From contig SWDT01000073.1 of the NCBI GenBank assembly GCA_009193035.1, forward strand, positions 62,001-126,000: 64,000 nt of DNA, read 5' to 3'. This document shows positions 30,115 through 42,500 of this stretch, in pieces (within the stretch, counting starts at the first letter, position 1; each line of letters begins with the position of its first letter). The position numbers were made by a program, and so were the translations under genes. Source of the DNA: Halicephalobus mephisto. Taxonomy: Eukaryota; Nematoda; Chromadorea; Rhabditida; Panagrolaimidae. The notes beneath the pieces were generated by a model that was given only the letters and a program-made list of their open reading frames with translations, was not told the origin of the DNA and ran no database searches.

Positions 30115-31656
30115 TGCAATGCATCCAGTTTTCTACCTATTTGATTGACGCAATTTTCGGTCGGCTCAAAACTGTGTTTCTGTCATAAAAACTATTCAAT
30201 GTTACTTTACTGGGAGACGCGCAAGTATAAACAAAACTGAACTCCGACACGAAGGGGCCAGAGGCAATTCTCAAAGTACGAATTGACTGATTGTTCCGTC
30301 TTAATTAACAAGACAGATTTCGGAAGTTATTTATGAATTTTATTTTTTTTTCAAAATTAAATATTCTAAAAATTAATATTTAAAAAACAAAAATTAATTA
30401 ATGTTTTGGAGTAGAAATTGATTAAAAATATCCTACAGTATCCTTTTTTGACTTACCTGTATTGTAAATAAAAACAAAAAACAGACAAAGCCGGGAGTCG
30501 GCTTCATCACCTTCAGAAGCGAAACAGAAGCCACAACAACGAAAGCAGATTCGGTCTTCTCCTTTTTCGGAGTTGGAAAGAAAACCTGTTCACGTGTGCG
30601 CAAAACTCGAATCGACTAAACGGAGCCCCTCCCGCTGAATCAGAACGAGATGCTTACCTGAGTCCGAGGTCGTTCTCGTCAATTACGGCACAGTGAGGGC
30701 TGAATAAATTTCTTTCAAGGTCTTTTAGAATTTTCCAATTACTCAGAATGCCCCACTGAACAAGGAACATTGTCAGGAAGGTCAAGAAGTTCGAATACTT
30801 TTTGGAAGATTCATCTTTAACAAAAACACGAAGATTTTAGGTTTCTGTAATTACAGCATAACGGATTAAATATTTTTAGAAAAAAACCGGATTACGGTAG
30901 TTAGGTAAGAATACAGTATGCCACACAAGGTGTTGGAGGTTTTCAGAAGTCGTTAGGGTTTCGGAATCTCATGGACCTGTGCAAAAATAAAATTATGCAT
31001 TTCCTGGTCTCAACTGGAAAATTTCAAACATTCGTGTCAAGACATTTTTTCAACTTTAGAAATTTCTGTTTTTATAAAAGTATAATTTTAAAATTTGCCA
31101 AATATTTTTAAAATTCTACAGTACTCTGTAAAACTTTTACTATTTTTTGTCTCAACTGAGAAATTCTAAAAAATCATATTGGAAAATTTTTTTCGAAATA
31201 GTTTCAAATTTTTCCGTTTTTTACGAAGGTGTGATTAACTCAATTTGTCTTTGAAGAATGGTTTTTCCAGAACCGTCATCCAGAGTACTTGAAGATCAAG
31301 CTCCCAGTACAACGTTGGCCTGAGGAAACAGAACCGTTTTGGATACACAACGTCGAAAATTCCGAAGAACAAAGATGAAAAAAATTGAGAAAATTAAACT
31401 TTTGTCGATAAAGTGCTTTTGTATGTTTATTTCGGCAATTAAATTTAATTTCTCAATTTAATCATGTTCGACAATTCCCTAAAAAACCGAGCATTCGCAA
31501 AGTTAGAAATTTTATAATCCAGTAGTACTTTTCTGTGTTATCATATATTACCAGAATCACCATTTTGATAATGATTGGGCAGACTATAAATATTCAAACA
31601 ATCATCTCATGCACTTAGAGTATCATGAAAGGCAAGATCACATTTTGAAAGCTTGA
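30115..31656. other. intergenic region with possible 5' exons and one candidate orphan exon
   Basis: This lies upstream of the MOLO-like gene. On the minus strand there are donor sites preceded by GC-richer sequence (near 30466 and 30658) that could end non-coding leader exons of that gene. The one coding-like piece is at 31271-31378 and is listed separately. Otherwise the stretch is AT-rich and unassigned. Confidence 0.4.
31271..31378 (+). CDS. candidate terminal exon of an unassigned gene
   Basis: After a clean acceptor (GTTTTTCCAG, ending 31270) a 35-codon frame (NRHPEYLKIKLPVQRWPEE..., ending NSEEQR) runs to TGA. Codon choice and composition look coding, in an otherwise AT-rich gap. I found no confident upstream exon; a short ATG exon near 30925 would join in a different frame. 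It may be the remnant of a lost gene. Confidence 0.3.
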   Translation, partial: NRHPEYLKIKLPVQRWPEETEPFWIHNVENSEEQR

Positions 31657-32353
31657 TTAGAACCCTTCTTGGCCTCTGACTTGCATAATGACTCCTTCAG
31701 CAGACCTCCACATAGCGTTGTAGCTGGGAGAGTTCAGAGCGACAATTTCGAATTGATTGCTGATGGGTCTTCCGTATTGCTGGCCAGAAATAGAGAGGTA
31801 CTTGCTGGTGTCCAGGTGCTTCAACTTGATCTCTTCATCTTCCGTCCAGATGTCGTTGTTGCAGATGACTTTCCAGTTGTCTCCTCTGTCGCCTTCCCCA
31901 TCAGATCCGAAGCAGGAAACCTCCTGAATTTCATTGTTCATATATGAAGAACACAGTCAAAACCTTACTTGATTGTTGCTTGTCAACGGAGCAGGGAAGT
32001 CATGACTATGAAGAAGACATTTGGTCTTCAGATGGAGTAATCTGATCGTGTCTCCGCACTTGACTGGTGTTCCTCTTGCACAAGATTCCTTGTTGGCTAA
32101 AAATAAAAACTCATATATGAATTTCATTAAAAACCAAACCTCCCAAGATTTGCCAGTGTGAATTTACGTCGTCTGTGTTCGGCATCCCCGTTACGGACTG
32201 TTGTTTGCTTCCAGAACCGTACCTGATGTCGTGAGAATGGAGGCGAATCTTCGACTGGACATTCATGAGTTTGAGCACAGATCCGCAAGTGATAGGTTCA
32301 TCTCCGAGGACAAAAATCGGAAGAAGTAAGAAAAATACGTCCAAAACCCGCAT
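31657..32353 (-). CDS. SDF2: SDF2-like protein with MIR domains (ER)
   Basis: SDF2 proteins are secreted or ER-luminal chaperone partners. Exons 32353-32140, 32096-31969 and 31923-31657 give 202 residues. The signal peptide reads MRVLDVFFLLLPIFVLG. Three MIR (beta-trefoil) repeats follow: ITCGSVLKLMNVQSKIRLHS, VKCGDTIRLLHLKTKCLLHS and LKHLDTSKYLSISGQQYG. The last part (QFEIVALNSP...WRSAEGVIMQ) is family-typical. The protein ends GQEGF and lacks an obvious HDEL-type retention signal. The two short introns (43 and 45 nt) each contain the TCATATATGAA motif. It is divergent from eIF3h. Confidence 0.93.
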
Positions 32354-32707
32354 GATTCTGGAGAAAGACAACGATGAAAAAATTCAAAATTGGCTTCCCT
32401 CTGAATCCAAAAAAAGGATAAAAATGGCAAATTGTCAACGTCAGCAAAAGAAACAGACCAGTCAAATTTCTTTTCGCGTTGAGAGAAATCAGAGAGCGTT
32501 TTCCTTTGCGTCATTTTGGGAAGTTTTATTTTCCGTCCATTATCGCGGATTATCTTTCTTATCTTGAGGGATTTTATTGTTTTTATTATTCATAGAAAAC
32601 CACCAACATATATCCCGTGTGGTAATTGTAATTTTATTTTAATGTTTTACTTTCAATCGTGTAATTTCTCTTCTTTTATTATTTCATAACGTTTTTCAGT
32701 CTCAATC

Positions 32708-33907
32708 ATGGCCGACAAACTCATTCTCCATGAAGCCAAAGTCAAGTCAGTCCAGCTCGACTGCTTGGTATGTTTTACTCCTGTTTCATATATGAGGTCA
32801 CTAATTCGTTCGATTTAGGTTGTGATGAAGATTGTCAAACACGTTGATGGTGAATTCTTCTCTGGAATGAGTGAAGTAGCTGGAGAAACCTGTGCCGGTA
32901 TTCTTACTGGATTGATTGCAACTGATGATCACCGTCTTGAGGTTACCAACTGTTTCCCCACTCCGAGAGCGGAGGTTCTTATTGAAGCGGACGACTACAA
33001 CCAGAGTGCCGTCCATGCTGATGACGGGAAGCACACTGAAATTACTGACATGCTCAGAAGATTCCGGTATAATTTTCTTTCACAAACTTGGAATAACAAT
33101 GGTTTTTAGTGACATGAATATCGATTACGAATTGGTCGGATTCTACCAGGCTCACAACTTTGGAGCGTGTTTCACTCAAGAAGTCATTGACTCCCTAGTT
33201 GATTACCAGACAATTTTCCAAGATGGTGTAGTTATTGTTTATGATCCGGTAAGAACTCGTCAAGGTCAACTGTCCTTACGAGCTTTCCGTCTCACCAACA
33301 AAGCCCTCGAACTTTCGCTCGCTGGCGATTGGTCTCCAGAAGCTGTCAAAGCTGCGGGCTTGACTCACGAAACAATGCTGGAAGAACTTCCGGTTGTCAT
33401 TCGTAACAGTCATCTGATGAACGTGATGCTGGCTCAACTTGCCGTTGTTCGTACTACAAAGATCGCCCCACACCTTGAATTGGGTACTCGTCGTTCTATG
33501 GAGAAGTGCATGCGTTCCCTTATGGGCGATGTTGATGAATTGAACAAAGCAATTACTTCCTACAACAAGTACGTGAATGAGAAACAGCGTTATGACAGTC
33601 TTTACAACAGTCTTCTTCAGAAGAGGGTTGGTGGATGTTTGTTATAGTTAGATTTCCTAATTTATGATTTTAGCAAGCAGAGAACGAGCAAAGAGCCAAG
33701 AACGGAGAACCCTTGCTTCCTGCTGATGACTTTAAGAAGCAGTTGAAGGTTCCTCAACTAGTGACACGTGGAGGCATGATGGACATCTTCTTGAACGCTA
33801 GCAATGCTGCCGCTTATGCTGGCTATGCGTCTGATCTCACGAATGAGAATATTGCGAAATTGTTCATCTCTGAAGCCGTTGCCGATGCTGTCGAAGATGG
33901 GGCGTAA
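32708..33907 (+). CDS. eif-3.H: translation initiation factor eIF3 subunit H
   Basis: eIF3h is an MPN-domain subunit of the eIF3 complex. Exons 32708-32767, 32819-33066, 33110-33626 and 33674-33907 give 352 residues. The MPN core (about 15-150) includes VKHVDGEFFSGMSEVAGETC and LVGFYQAHNFGACFTQEVID. It lacks a full JAMM metal motif, as expected for the non-catalytic MPN type. The C-terminal helical part contains LMGDVDELNKAITSYNKYV and the end AKLFISEAVADAVEDGA. The first exon encodes MADKLILHEAKVKSVQLDCL. All phases agree. Confidence 0.96.
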
Positions 33908-34428
33908 ACTTCATGATTGTTTTGGTTTTGAAGTTAATTATTCTATGAAATTATTGGTTCTGACTTTTGGGACTTGAGAACCAAAGGCATATTGTTTCAA
34001 TTATGAAGGTTAGGCACCTCAACAGCCAACTAAAAATGTAAAAAATTCCTAAACGATCAAATTTGATGCCGAATTAATTTTGTCAATGGAGGTCGAGAGT
34101 TCATTTCCCAGGAATTGATTCTTGCACTTTTTATTTGAATTTTGACTGATCACTATTGTCCTTTTTCCTAAAGGAACAGAAGAGAGTAATTTTTTTATTT
34201 GCAGGCCTTGGATTGCTGGGAACATTAGAAGTCTTAAGGAAACTGGTTGTAGGAGGCTTAATAGATAAGAGGATGATGGGAGGTTGTTCAATGTGGGGCT
34301 TAGATGAACGACGTTCAACGTCATTTAATAACCTTTCATCTATGAAATTTATTTTTCACACTAGATTTTGGAATATGTTGGAAAATATCTCAACTTTAGA
34401 ATTGATATGGGGATCACTAGGTGATTTC
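33908..34428. other. convergent intergenic region between eIF3h and the PP1-like gene
   Basis: Two genes end facing each other across 520 bases. Overlapping ORFs occur on both strands (about 34049-34324 and 34156-34482), but neither has coding-like codon use, splice partners or recognisable similarity. I treat the region as 3' UTRs plus spacer. Confidence 0.5.
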
Positions 34429-35603
34429 TTATTTCATACTCATCCGAATAGCTTTCGTTGTGGGACGGTAGATGGAAAATGAACAACTTAGGTCTTCATC
34501 GACGGTCATTGTAGCAGCAGCGTTATCAAATTGACCACAGTATTGTGGAGCAGAGAAAATTGTTACCAAACGACGGTTGGCAAAAAATTCATAGCCATCT
34601 TGGACCACCTAGAAATAAGGTTAATAAATATGAAGAGAGATTTACCTGATGAGCACGAGCAATAAGGTCAATGTTTAACTTGTTGCATGCGTCGATTACG
34701 ACATCTTGTCCAAAGACGTAAGAAACTCCACGAGTGTTGGCTTGCCATCCCTTGACCCATTGATCAGGATCGGCCCAGAGGAGGTCAATGCTCATGGAAG
34801 GGTTAGGAGGATCTTGAGGACGTGGCAAATTGCGCAGTTGTTCAATGGACGTAAGTTGAGGAGAGAGTCCACCGTGCATGCACAGAATCTTACCTAAAAT
34901 ATTTAAATCATATCCATATATGAATAAAATTCATATGTAAGTAATATTCATATATGAGTAAAATCCATATGTGAGTAATATTCATTTATGAATAAAATTC
35001 ATATGTAAGTAATATCCGTATATGAATAAAATTCATATGTAAGTAATATCCATATATGAATGTGAAATGGATAAGTAACCTGCGATTAGACCACAGATGG
35101 GCATCCAGTTGAAAGTGTCCTGGAAGGCGTTCCAGAGACGGATGCTTTTGTAGCGACGATTGCATTCTTCAAAGAATCCGTAAACACGGTTGATAGCGGG
35201 GCATTCGTGATTTCCTCGGAGCATGAAGAAGTTCTCAGGGTACTTGATTTTGAAACAGAACATCAATGAAATTGTTTCAATACTCTGACGACCACGATCG
35301 ACGTAATCTCCTAAGAAAAGATAATTGTTTTCTGGTGGAAATCCATTTTTGTCGAAAACCCGTAGCAAGTCCGAGTATTGTCCGTGGATGTCTCCAATGA
35401 CGACCACTGGAGGATCTATTTCGATGAGAGAATTCTGAGAAATGAAAACTTCCTTCGCCATCTGACATAGTTGTTGGAGTTCTTGTTCTTTAACCTGAAA
35501 ATGAATCAATTAATTAATAAAAAGAAAAAATTACTTGAGTGGTTAGTCTGCCTCCGGCCATGCCGACGTTGAGAAGTCGACTGATCATGCTGTCAATGTC
35601 CAT
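34429..35603 (-). CDS. divergent PP1-type serine/threonine phosphatase catalytic subunit
   Basis: Exons 35603-35535, 35494-35080, 34893-34646 and 34608-34429 give 303 residues. All PPP catalytic blocks are present: GDIHGQ, GDYVDRG, GNHEC, the His of MHGGLSP and the RAHQ segment, so activity is expected. Several residues depart from canonical PP1 (GSP-1/2): [12 protein letters not shown] instead of the usual CLPIAA, and [21 protein letters not shown] in the loop before the last metal ligand. The C-terminus stops soon after the beta12-13 loop ([17 protein letters not shown]) with a short tail. It belongs with the expanded nematode PP1-like phosphatases, many of them germline-expressed; that expression is inference. 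Confidence 0.92.
34912..35062. repeat. tandem palindrome-rich repeat in a PP1-like intron
   Basis: About five imperfect copies of a 34-36 bp unit alternate between CATATATGAA-type palindromes and AATTCATATGTAAGTAATAT. Each unit contains the palindromic core seen once in short introns elsewhere in this window. On the + strand the unit also contains repeated GTAAGTAA; the gene is on the other strand. Confidence 0.85.
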
Positions 35604-36636
35604 CGGGGGAATCGCCTTAGGAAATCAGTCGAAATCGAACTCGAGAACAACGGAATCAAGAATCTAAGACGACGTTGCCTCCGGGAATGAAGGTTGAAAA
35701 TGACTAAATCCTTCATATACTTACAAAAATAACCCCATACAGTAGGAAATTTGAATAAAATTAAAATCTTCATTCATATTATTTTTATAAAAAATTTAAA
35801 ATTAAACAAGAATCAAAAATAAAAATTTCCACATTGAAAACAAAAAAAATTATTTCATATGAATTATGTAATTTATTAAAAATAAACTTTTTAATTGAAA
35901 ATTTTTAAATATAGAAATTTATTTCCGACAATTTTTAATAATTTTTAAGATTTATTAAATATTTTAGGAATGATCTAAAAGTAGACAAAAACAAAGTTCT
36001 AAAATTTTCGGTCTCGACTGGAAAATTAAAAATTCTCGTTGAGACAATTTTCCGACTTTTTTGAACATTTCTGTTTTTTTATGATAATGTGATTTTTATT
36101 CGTCTTCGATGAGGGTAAATTTATTTTTTTCGGAAAATTTCGAAATAAGTTTTCTTTTCGATCTGCAGTTGTGGATTTCAAATCTCGTAGCCTGAGGGTC
36201 TGTCATCAAGGGACCAATCGAAGACGACTAAAATTTTCTTTGTCATTTTTGGAAATCAGATTTGATCCAGAAAAGTCATAACTCGGTCAAATGCCCGAAA
36301 ATGACCGAATTGTGATGAAGACAAGATCAAGGTCTTTATCTTTTTGAATATCTTTAAATTTTAAATTTCCTATTTAAAAAATTTCCAAATATTTTCGAAA
36401 ATCCAATTACTCATTTTTTAAGTTTCCAACTGAGTTTTAATCGGTGTAATTTGATGGATTTTTCCAGAAATGTCCTGCCGGGATCCAGAAATGCAAATTA
36501 TTCAAATTTCCAAGATCAGAAACAATAAAAATTTCGGATTTACGGTGATTTTGAAGAAGGCGGAGATTTGCCTGACCTGGATATTTCAGATATTTAAGTT
36601 TTCCCAGAAGCAACCAAGAATCATAAAACTCCAAAA
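35604..36636. other. intergenic region upstream of the cuticle collagen
   Basis: About 1 kb separates the divergent PP1-like and collagen genes. It is AT-rich, with an inexact direct repeat (TTTTCGGTCTCGACTGG near 36006, resembling sequence near 31006-31030). No coding exon was found. The collagen promoter is presumably in its right half. Confidence 0.5.
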
Positions 36637-38048
36637 ATGAAGGAGACCTTGATTGACGTCGAGGCCGAACATCGGCGACTTCGACGGATCGCCTTCGTCG
36701 CCGTGGCCGTCTCCACTGTCGCCATCTTTGCTTCAGTGGTCACATTGCCGATTGTCTACAGTTATCTCCAGGGGTTGCAGACCCACATAGGAGCAGAGGT
36801 GGATTTCTGCAGAGTAAGTGTTCGACATTTGAGAATTTTCTGATTTTTAGAAAATTAAAATTTTGTAGATTTCGAAGTTTCCAGAACCCACCGAAAAATC
36901 ATCAAAACTGTAAAAATCGAATAACAACTTTTAGAATCTTGTAGAAATTTCTGAACTTTTTTGTAATTTTTTAAATTTCTAAAACCTCCCAGAATCTTTT
37001 TGAAGTTTCTTGAACTTTCCAGAATCCACTAGAAATTTTTAAAATTATCAAAAAAATTCAAAAATTTTAAAAAATCTGTAACAACATTAATTTTCAACTT
37101 TCCTAATATGATTATTTTTATTTTTTTCAGTTCAAATCCCGTGACATGTGGCTTGAAGTGAACGCTATCCAAGACACGATTGCCGAAAGTTCTTCAAGAC
37201 ATCGGAGGTCGACGGAGCAGAGGGCCAAGAGGGCTTGGATGTTCGGCAAGTGGGTTGACACCAATATTGGATCTTCTGGTTCCTATGACAATGTTGAACC
37301 TCCTCAGGATTCTGGGAAGTACGGTGGAGGATCTTCATACGGAAGCCCGACTCCTCCTCCGGCTTCTGGATACGACGCTCCTGTCATCAACCCCGAGCCT
37401 GTCGTTCAGCAGTGCACTTGTGAGTTTGTTCGATTACTGTAACAGTTGGTTTTATTGTTGATTATTTTAGGTCAATATGGACCTCCAGGAGCACCAGGAG
37501 AACCCGGAGACGATGGAGCGCCTGGAGCTGATGGGTTGCCTGGGGAAGACGGGAAACACGGAGCTGACGGTCAGATTCTGCCACCTACACAGGCAGCTAA
37601 CGAGCCTTGCATCATCTGTCCTGTCGGTCCTCCTGGTCCTCCAGGTCCTATGGGGTCGAAAGGACCTCCAGGACCCAGAGGCACTCCCGGATTGCAAGCC
37701 CCTCCAGGCAAACCAGGAGAACCCGGAATGGTCGGAGCTGCAGGACCAACAGGCCGACCTGGACGTGAAGGACCTAGAGGACCTAAGGGAGAACCCGGAA
37801 GAATCATCATTGTCCCCGGTCCACCAGGGAAGCCAGGACCCCAAGGACCTCAAGGAATCCAAGGCCCTCAAGGACCCAAAGGCGTCGACGGGAATCCCGG
37901 ACAACCCGGACCCCCAGGTCTCTCAGGAGAACAAGGATTGCCCGGAATACCCGGAAAGGAAGGAGCTCCCGGAACCCCCGGCGGACCTGGAAGTCCCGGA
38001 CCCAAAGGCGAATGCAACTGCAACCCTCGTCTTCCTCCAGGCTACTAA
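36637..38048 (+). CDS. col: cuticle collagen
   Basis: This is a nematode exoskeletal collagen. Exons 36637-36813, 37131-37419 and 37471-38048 give 347 residues. The N-terminal membrane/signal segment ([19 protein letters not shown]) is followed by a homology block and a subtilisin-type cleavage site ([12 protein letters not shown]) near residue 90. A Gly/Ser/Tyr/Pro linker comes next. Gly-X-Y blocks run from about residue 157 ([19 protein letters not shown]) to the end, broken by a non-collagenous interval holding CIIC. Cysteine pairs (QCTCQ, CIIC, CNCN) flank the helices, as in the col families, for inter-chain disulfides. The short C-terminus ends NPRLPPGY. The exact col subfamily was not determined. 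Confidence 0.96.
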
Positions 38049-38348
38049 TCCGGAGCACTTCTTATTTATTCATTATTTTTGCGAAAATAAAAATTCCGAC
38101 GAAACTGAATTCAGAAATCAATACAAAGGTCTAAAATTAAAAATTGCAACTAAAAAAATACTTTTATTTCTCCTCAGTTATTAAAAAAAAATTCATTACT
38201 GTAATTTTTAAATTTTTAAAAATTTAATTTTTTTCAAATTTAAAAATTTCAATTTTGAAAAAAATTTAATTTAAAATGTTCGAAAAAAATTGATTACTGT
38301 ATTGATCGAAAATTAATAAATATTTAAAGTATTAAAATTTATTTTAAA

Positions 38349-38486
38349 TTATTTTTTAAATTTTCCCTTCCACAAAAAAAACAATTTTTGAAAATTCCAA
38401 CGACGAATCTCAATGTTTTTAATTTCAACATCGACCATTCTCTTCGCTCCAGATCCTCTCGTGCAATTCACCAGAATCACTTCGAC
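38349..38486 (-). CDS. candidate isolated exon
   Basis: On the minus strand an acceptor (TTCTTGTCAG) is followed by 45 open codons ending in TAA. The first 33 (VEVILVNCTRGSGAKRMVDV...) look protein-like; the rest is poly-A derived. No matching upstream exon was found between here and noah-1, whose own stop is at 39574. It may be a relic or an alternative terminal exon. Confidence 0.28.
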   Translation of the reverse strand, partial: VEVILVNCTRGSGAKRMVDVEIKNIEIRRWNFQKLFFLWKGKFKK

Positions 38487-38691
38487 CTGACAAGAATCCA
38501 TTAGACCAATTACGTAACTACAATACTATTCCACTATAGTAAGTTAAAAAATAAAATTCAATAATTAAAAATAATTCGTAAAATAAATAAGTAAAAATTG
38601 AATTCAATCATGCGAGAATTTTTTAAATTTTCCAACAAAAGTAAAAATTCAACTTCAAAAATCAATTATTTTAATGAACAACATAGATTTC

Positions 38692-39110
38692 GTAGAATCA
38701 CTTGTAACTGAATTCGATCAATGTCTGGAAACTAGTAACTACAGTATTTATATATTAGATTGTAACCGAACGTAATCAATACCAAAATTATAATTTTAAA
38801 GTTGATTCCAATTGAACTCAATCAACATGTTCAGACCATTTTTTCTGTCACTAAAAAAGTCTCAACATGTTCATTAAGTTCAGTTACAATTAATTTTCAT
38901 TAAATTGCAATTCTTCCACTGATTATATCCGGTTACAATCCAACATACGAATACCGTAATTACCAGCTTTTAAATATTAATTGCGTTCAATGAGAATCAA
39001 CTTTAAAATTATAATTTTGGTATTGATTACATTCGGTTACAATCTAATATATGAATACCGTAGTTACCAGTTTCCAGACATTGATCGAATTCAGTTACAA
39101 GTGATTCTAC
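38692..39110. repeat. foldback element with ~131-bp inverted arms
   Basis: Arms 38692-38822 and 38980-39110 are inverted copies with about seven mismatches by eye, each beginning GTAGAATCACTTGTAACTG from the outside. The spacer contains a further partial direct copy of the CGGTTACAATC...GAATACCGTA block (about 38930-38966). There is no ORF. It resembles a foldback MITE; target-site duplications were not clear. Confidence 0.8.
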
Positions 39111-39573
39111 AATATCCGTGAAAAAAGAAACTTGATAATTCTCTTTTTTTATCTATTTATAACCATCAGGAAATATTTCTTCTTCAACATATATATCACG
39201 ACAGAAATTTTACCTAAAGATTCTATTACTTCAGAATCCTCTTTTGACTTTTCCGAAAATTACAGATTCTTTATTTTTATTTTTATATAATTTTTAAATT
39301 TCTCTTAATTTAATAAAATTAAGTTCCTGTTGACCGTACTTGGATTGTGAAAAAACCTAATCCTAAATCCACACGATAACCAGAAATCATATTTATTCTG
39401 TTTTTAATAACATTTATTAAAACAACATGAGCAAAAATATGATTGTAAAAGTCATTGAGACGAAATCTTTTCGGATTTCAAACTGAGCTTTTTTAAATAT
39501 TAACTGGAATGTCTGAGAAAACTGGAATTTTCGAATTAAAAAATACCACTAAATATTTTTAAAAATTTTAAAA

Positions 39574-42500
39574 TCACGCAGCAATATGTTTATTGACTTT
39601 GCTTGCGGAGATTCTCTTGCAGACATAGGCGAGGACCACGGTGCTCTGCACAATAATGAGAGCGAAGAGAGTTCCCATGATTCCCATCAAGGTGTACTTG
39701 TTCATGCACATTTCTCCAAGATGAGTAGAAGTCCGTTCTACTGTAATTGGAGCTTCTGGACGAAAATCAAATTGTTCATGACGGGACATAGCCACAGGAG
39801 CACTAGGTTCGTTCAATTGCTGGAGGGGATCAACGATGACAAGGGAAGTGGTGGCTTGGGCGAACCTCGGGACCTTGTATCTCTTAGTTTCGACTAAAAA
39901 CATTAATTTTAAAATCAATAAAAACCTTGATATATCGATTTCGAAAAATTACACAAATTTCGTTAATTAAAAATTTCTGATATATCAACTTTGAAAAATT
40001 AGATTTGATTTAAATTTTGATATATCAATTTTAGGAAATTATATATTTAGTTAATTTAAATAATAAAAATAAAACTTACATTCAGTGATGGAGTTGTCGG
40101 TGGATCTCTTCTTTCTTCCCCAGCTTGTCTGAGGTCCGTCCTTGAGTTGGCATTGGACAGATTCACAAGAACCTTTGCAGATTTCCAAATGACAAGTAAT
40201 TCTTACTGTTGAACTACTGTCGAATCTGAAAGCTTGCATATGAGCAATCTTGACAGCACTGGACTGTTGTTGAATAGGTCCAGGAATGAGTTTCTGAGAA
40301 ACAGCTGGAGTCGGGCAACCTCCTTCAATAAGTTGAAGTCTTTCGTCAGCTCTACGATCAGCTCCTCCAGCTTCAGCAAAACAATCTTTGACGAAGAAAT
40401 CGAGTTCTTCATCCATAGCCATGATTTCCCATTTCAATTCAAGGATATCTCCAAGTTTGGCTTGAAGAACAGATCCATGTTCTCCGTTAGCAGCGTTCAT
40501 CTGCATAAGAACAGGATTTCCGAGTTCGATTTTGCCTCTAGGTTGGATCAATGCTGGTTCAGGTCCATTGACAGTCAAATCAGCTGCAGCTTTGATTTTT
40601 CCTCCAAGCATAGAACTGTAATCACAAGAAACTTCATAAAGTTGATCCATAGATGTAACTAATCCAGGAATTCCAAGATTATTTGTTTGAACAACAACTG
40701 TAGTTTTGTAAGTTCCATCATCCATATCGATCAATCCACATTCTCTCTGGGCTTCTCGTCTACGTCTAAGTTCATTCGTCGACAATCCATCATGTTGTTC
40801 TGGTTGAACTTCCAAACTGGCTTCTTTGCCTTCAGCAGCATTGAGAACAATTGGCTTCATTCCGAAGTTAGCAGGAAGTCCAAGAACAAGAGTAGCAGAG
40901 TCACTATTCTGGACTTCAACCCTACAAGTGTCATAACGATTCTTGACGAACATAACTCCAGTAAAAGGCTCATTGTTCTTGATCTGAACCTTGATTCCTT
41001 CGTAGTTACAGACAGTCTGGATGGACGAAGACGGGATCATGACAGGAACTGGAGGAGGTCCGTTGTTCGAGACAGAAAGAGAAGCTCCAGATTGACTGGC
41101 CGAAGAAGAAGACACCGCTGCAGAAGCCGACGCTGACGCTGATGCAGAAGCCGATGCTGATGAAGAAGCCGATGAAGAATCAGAATCCGAAGAATATGAT
41201 TGTGGTTTTCTCTCGAGTTCCTTCTTCTTAGTTTCGATTTTGGTTTTTTTTCCTTCTTCAAGGAAGTTTCTTCTGTCATCTCTTGATTTAGTTACAGTAG
41301 TCTTTGTTTCAGAAACTTTGATTTCAGGAACATTAATAGAACTACTAGCACCAGTATCTTGTTCTTTGACTTGACAAAGATTCTTATAAAAATCAATGTG
41401 ATCATCTTTTTCAACAGAATTTTGATCAATAACTTCAAAAATGGCACAGTTGCCATTTCTTCTGTTGTAATTAACGCCTTCACACCGTTCAGCAGAAGTG
41501 CAAATTTCGAAGCACTTTGTCAACGAAGTGATGGGATATTCTTTCGTTGGAAGACCAGATTGCTTCGTGTAAAGGTATCTGGAGAAAAGAGCATCATCGC
41601 TTCCGACGGGACACGAAGCAGGAGGACTCAAGCAATGGATGTCATAAAGATCGATTCCCTTCTTGACGACAGGACGAAGAGTGGTTTTTCCGTCGAGATA
41701 AAGAAGATTGCAAAGTTTTCCTTCTTTATCGAAATTGAAAGATCTACATTTTTCTGGAGCCAATTCTGAACATTTCTTCAAGCACTCTCCAGGAGTAGCA
41801 CCTCCGGATTCAATCACATGGATAGATCCATCGCCCTCAGGCAACGCAGAATTAAGAGTCTTGATAGACGAAAGTTTCTTGCCAAGAGGACAAGTTTCCT
41901 TCTCAAGATGACAAGTAATGTCAAAGTAATCAACTTGGAACTCTTCTCCTTCTGGAATAAACAAGTCTGGTTTGCTTTCCCGAGTTTCGGCATTAAGGAT
42001 ACATTCTTGTTCGTTGTAATAGTACATGACAGATTTGCAGACAAAGTTTTCGCCAGTTTCTGGAGGAGGATTAGTGCATTGATCAAGACACATGGTCACA
42101 GAAGGGACGTTTTCCATCACAAAAGCGGCAAATCCGACAAGGATCATCTGAGGAACACGAGTGAAGGAAGGAGTATTACGGCAAGTACGAGGAGCTAGAA
42201 TTATGATTAATTATCTCATTGTAAAAATCATATATGAATTTTTTGCGAAATAGTCTCGAGACAAATTTCTGGAATTTTCAGAAACCAGTCTACGTGACAA
42301 TTAAGATTTTATTTGACACTGATTTCGTAATCAATTTTTCGAACTAAATTCCATCCGGATATACTTTAAGACTGCCAATCTAAGCTTATTTAAGGTACAT
42401 AACCTTCCGTTCATCTCTGCGCGTGAACAATATATTAGTGTTGGTAAATATTGAAAAAATAATTTAATATTGAAGCACTTCTCTGAAACAGGTCGATTAT

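Noticed and set aside
37467..38058. long ORFs on the opposite strand of the collagen gene
   Set aside because: They are shadows of the Gly-X-Y repeat; the + strand frame is clearly the collagen.
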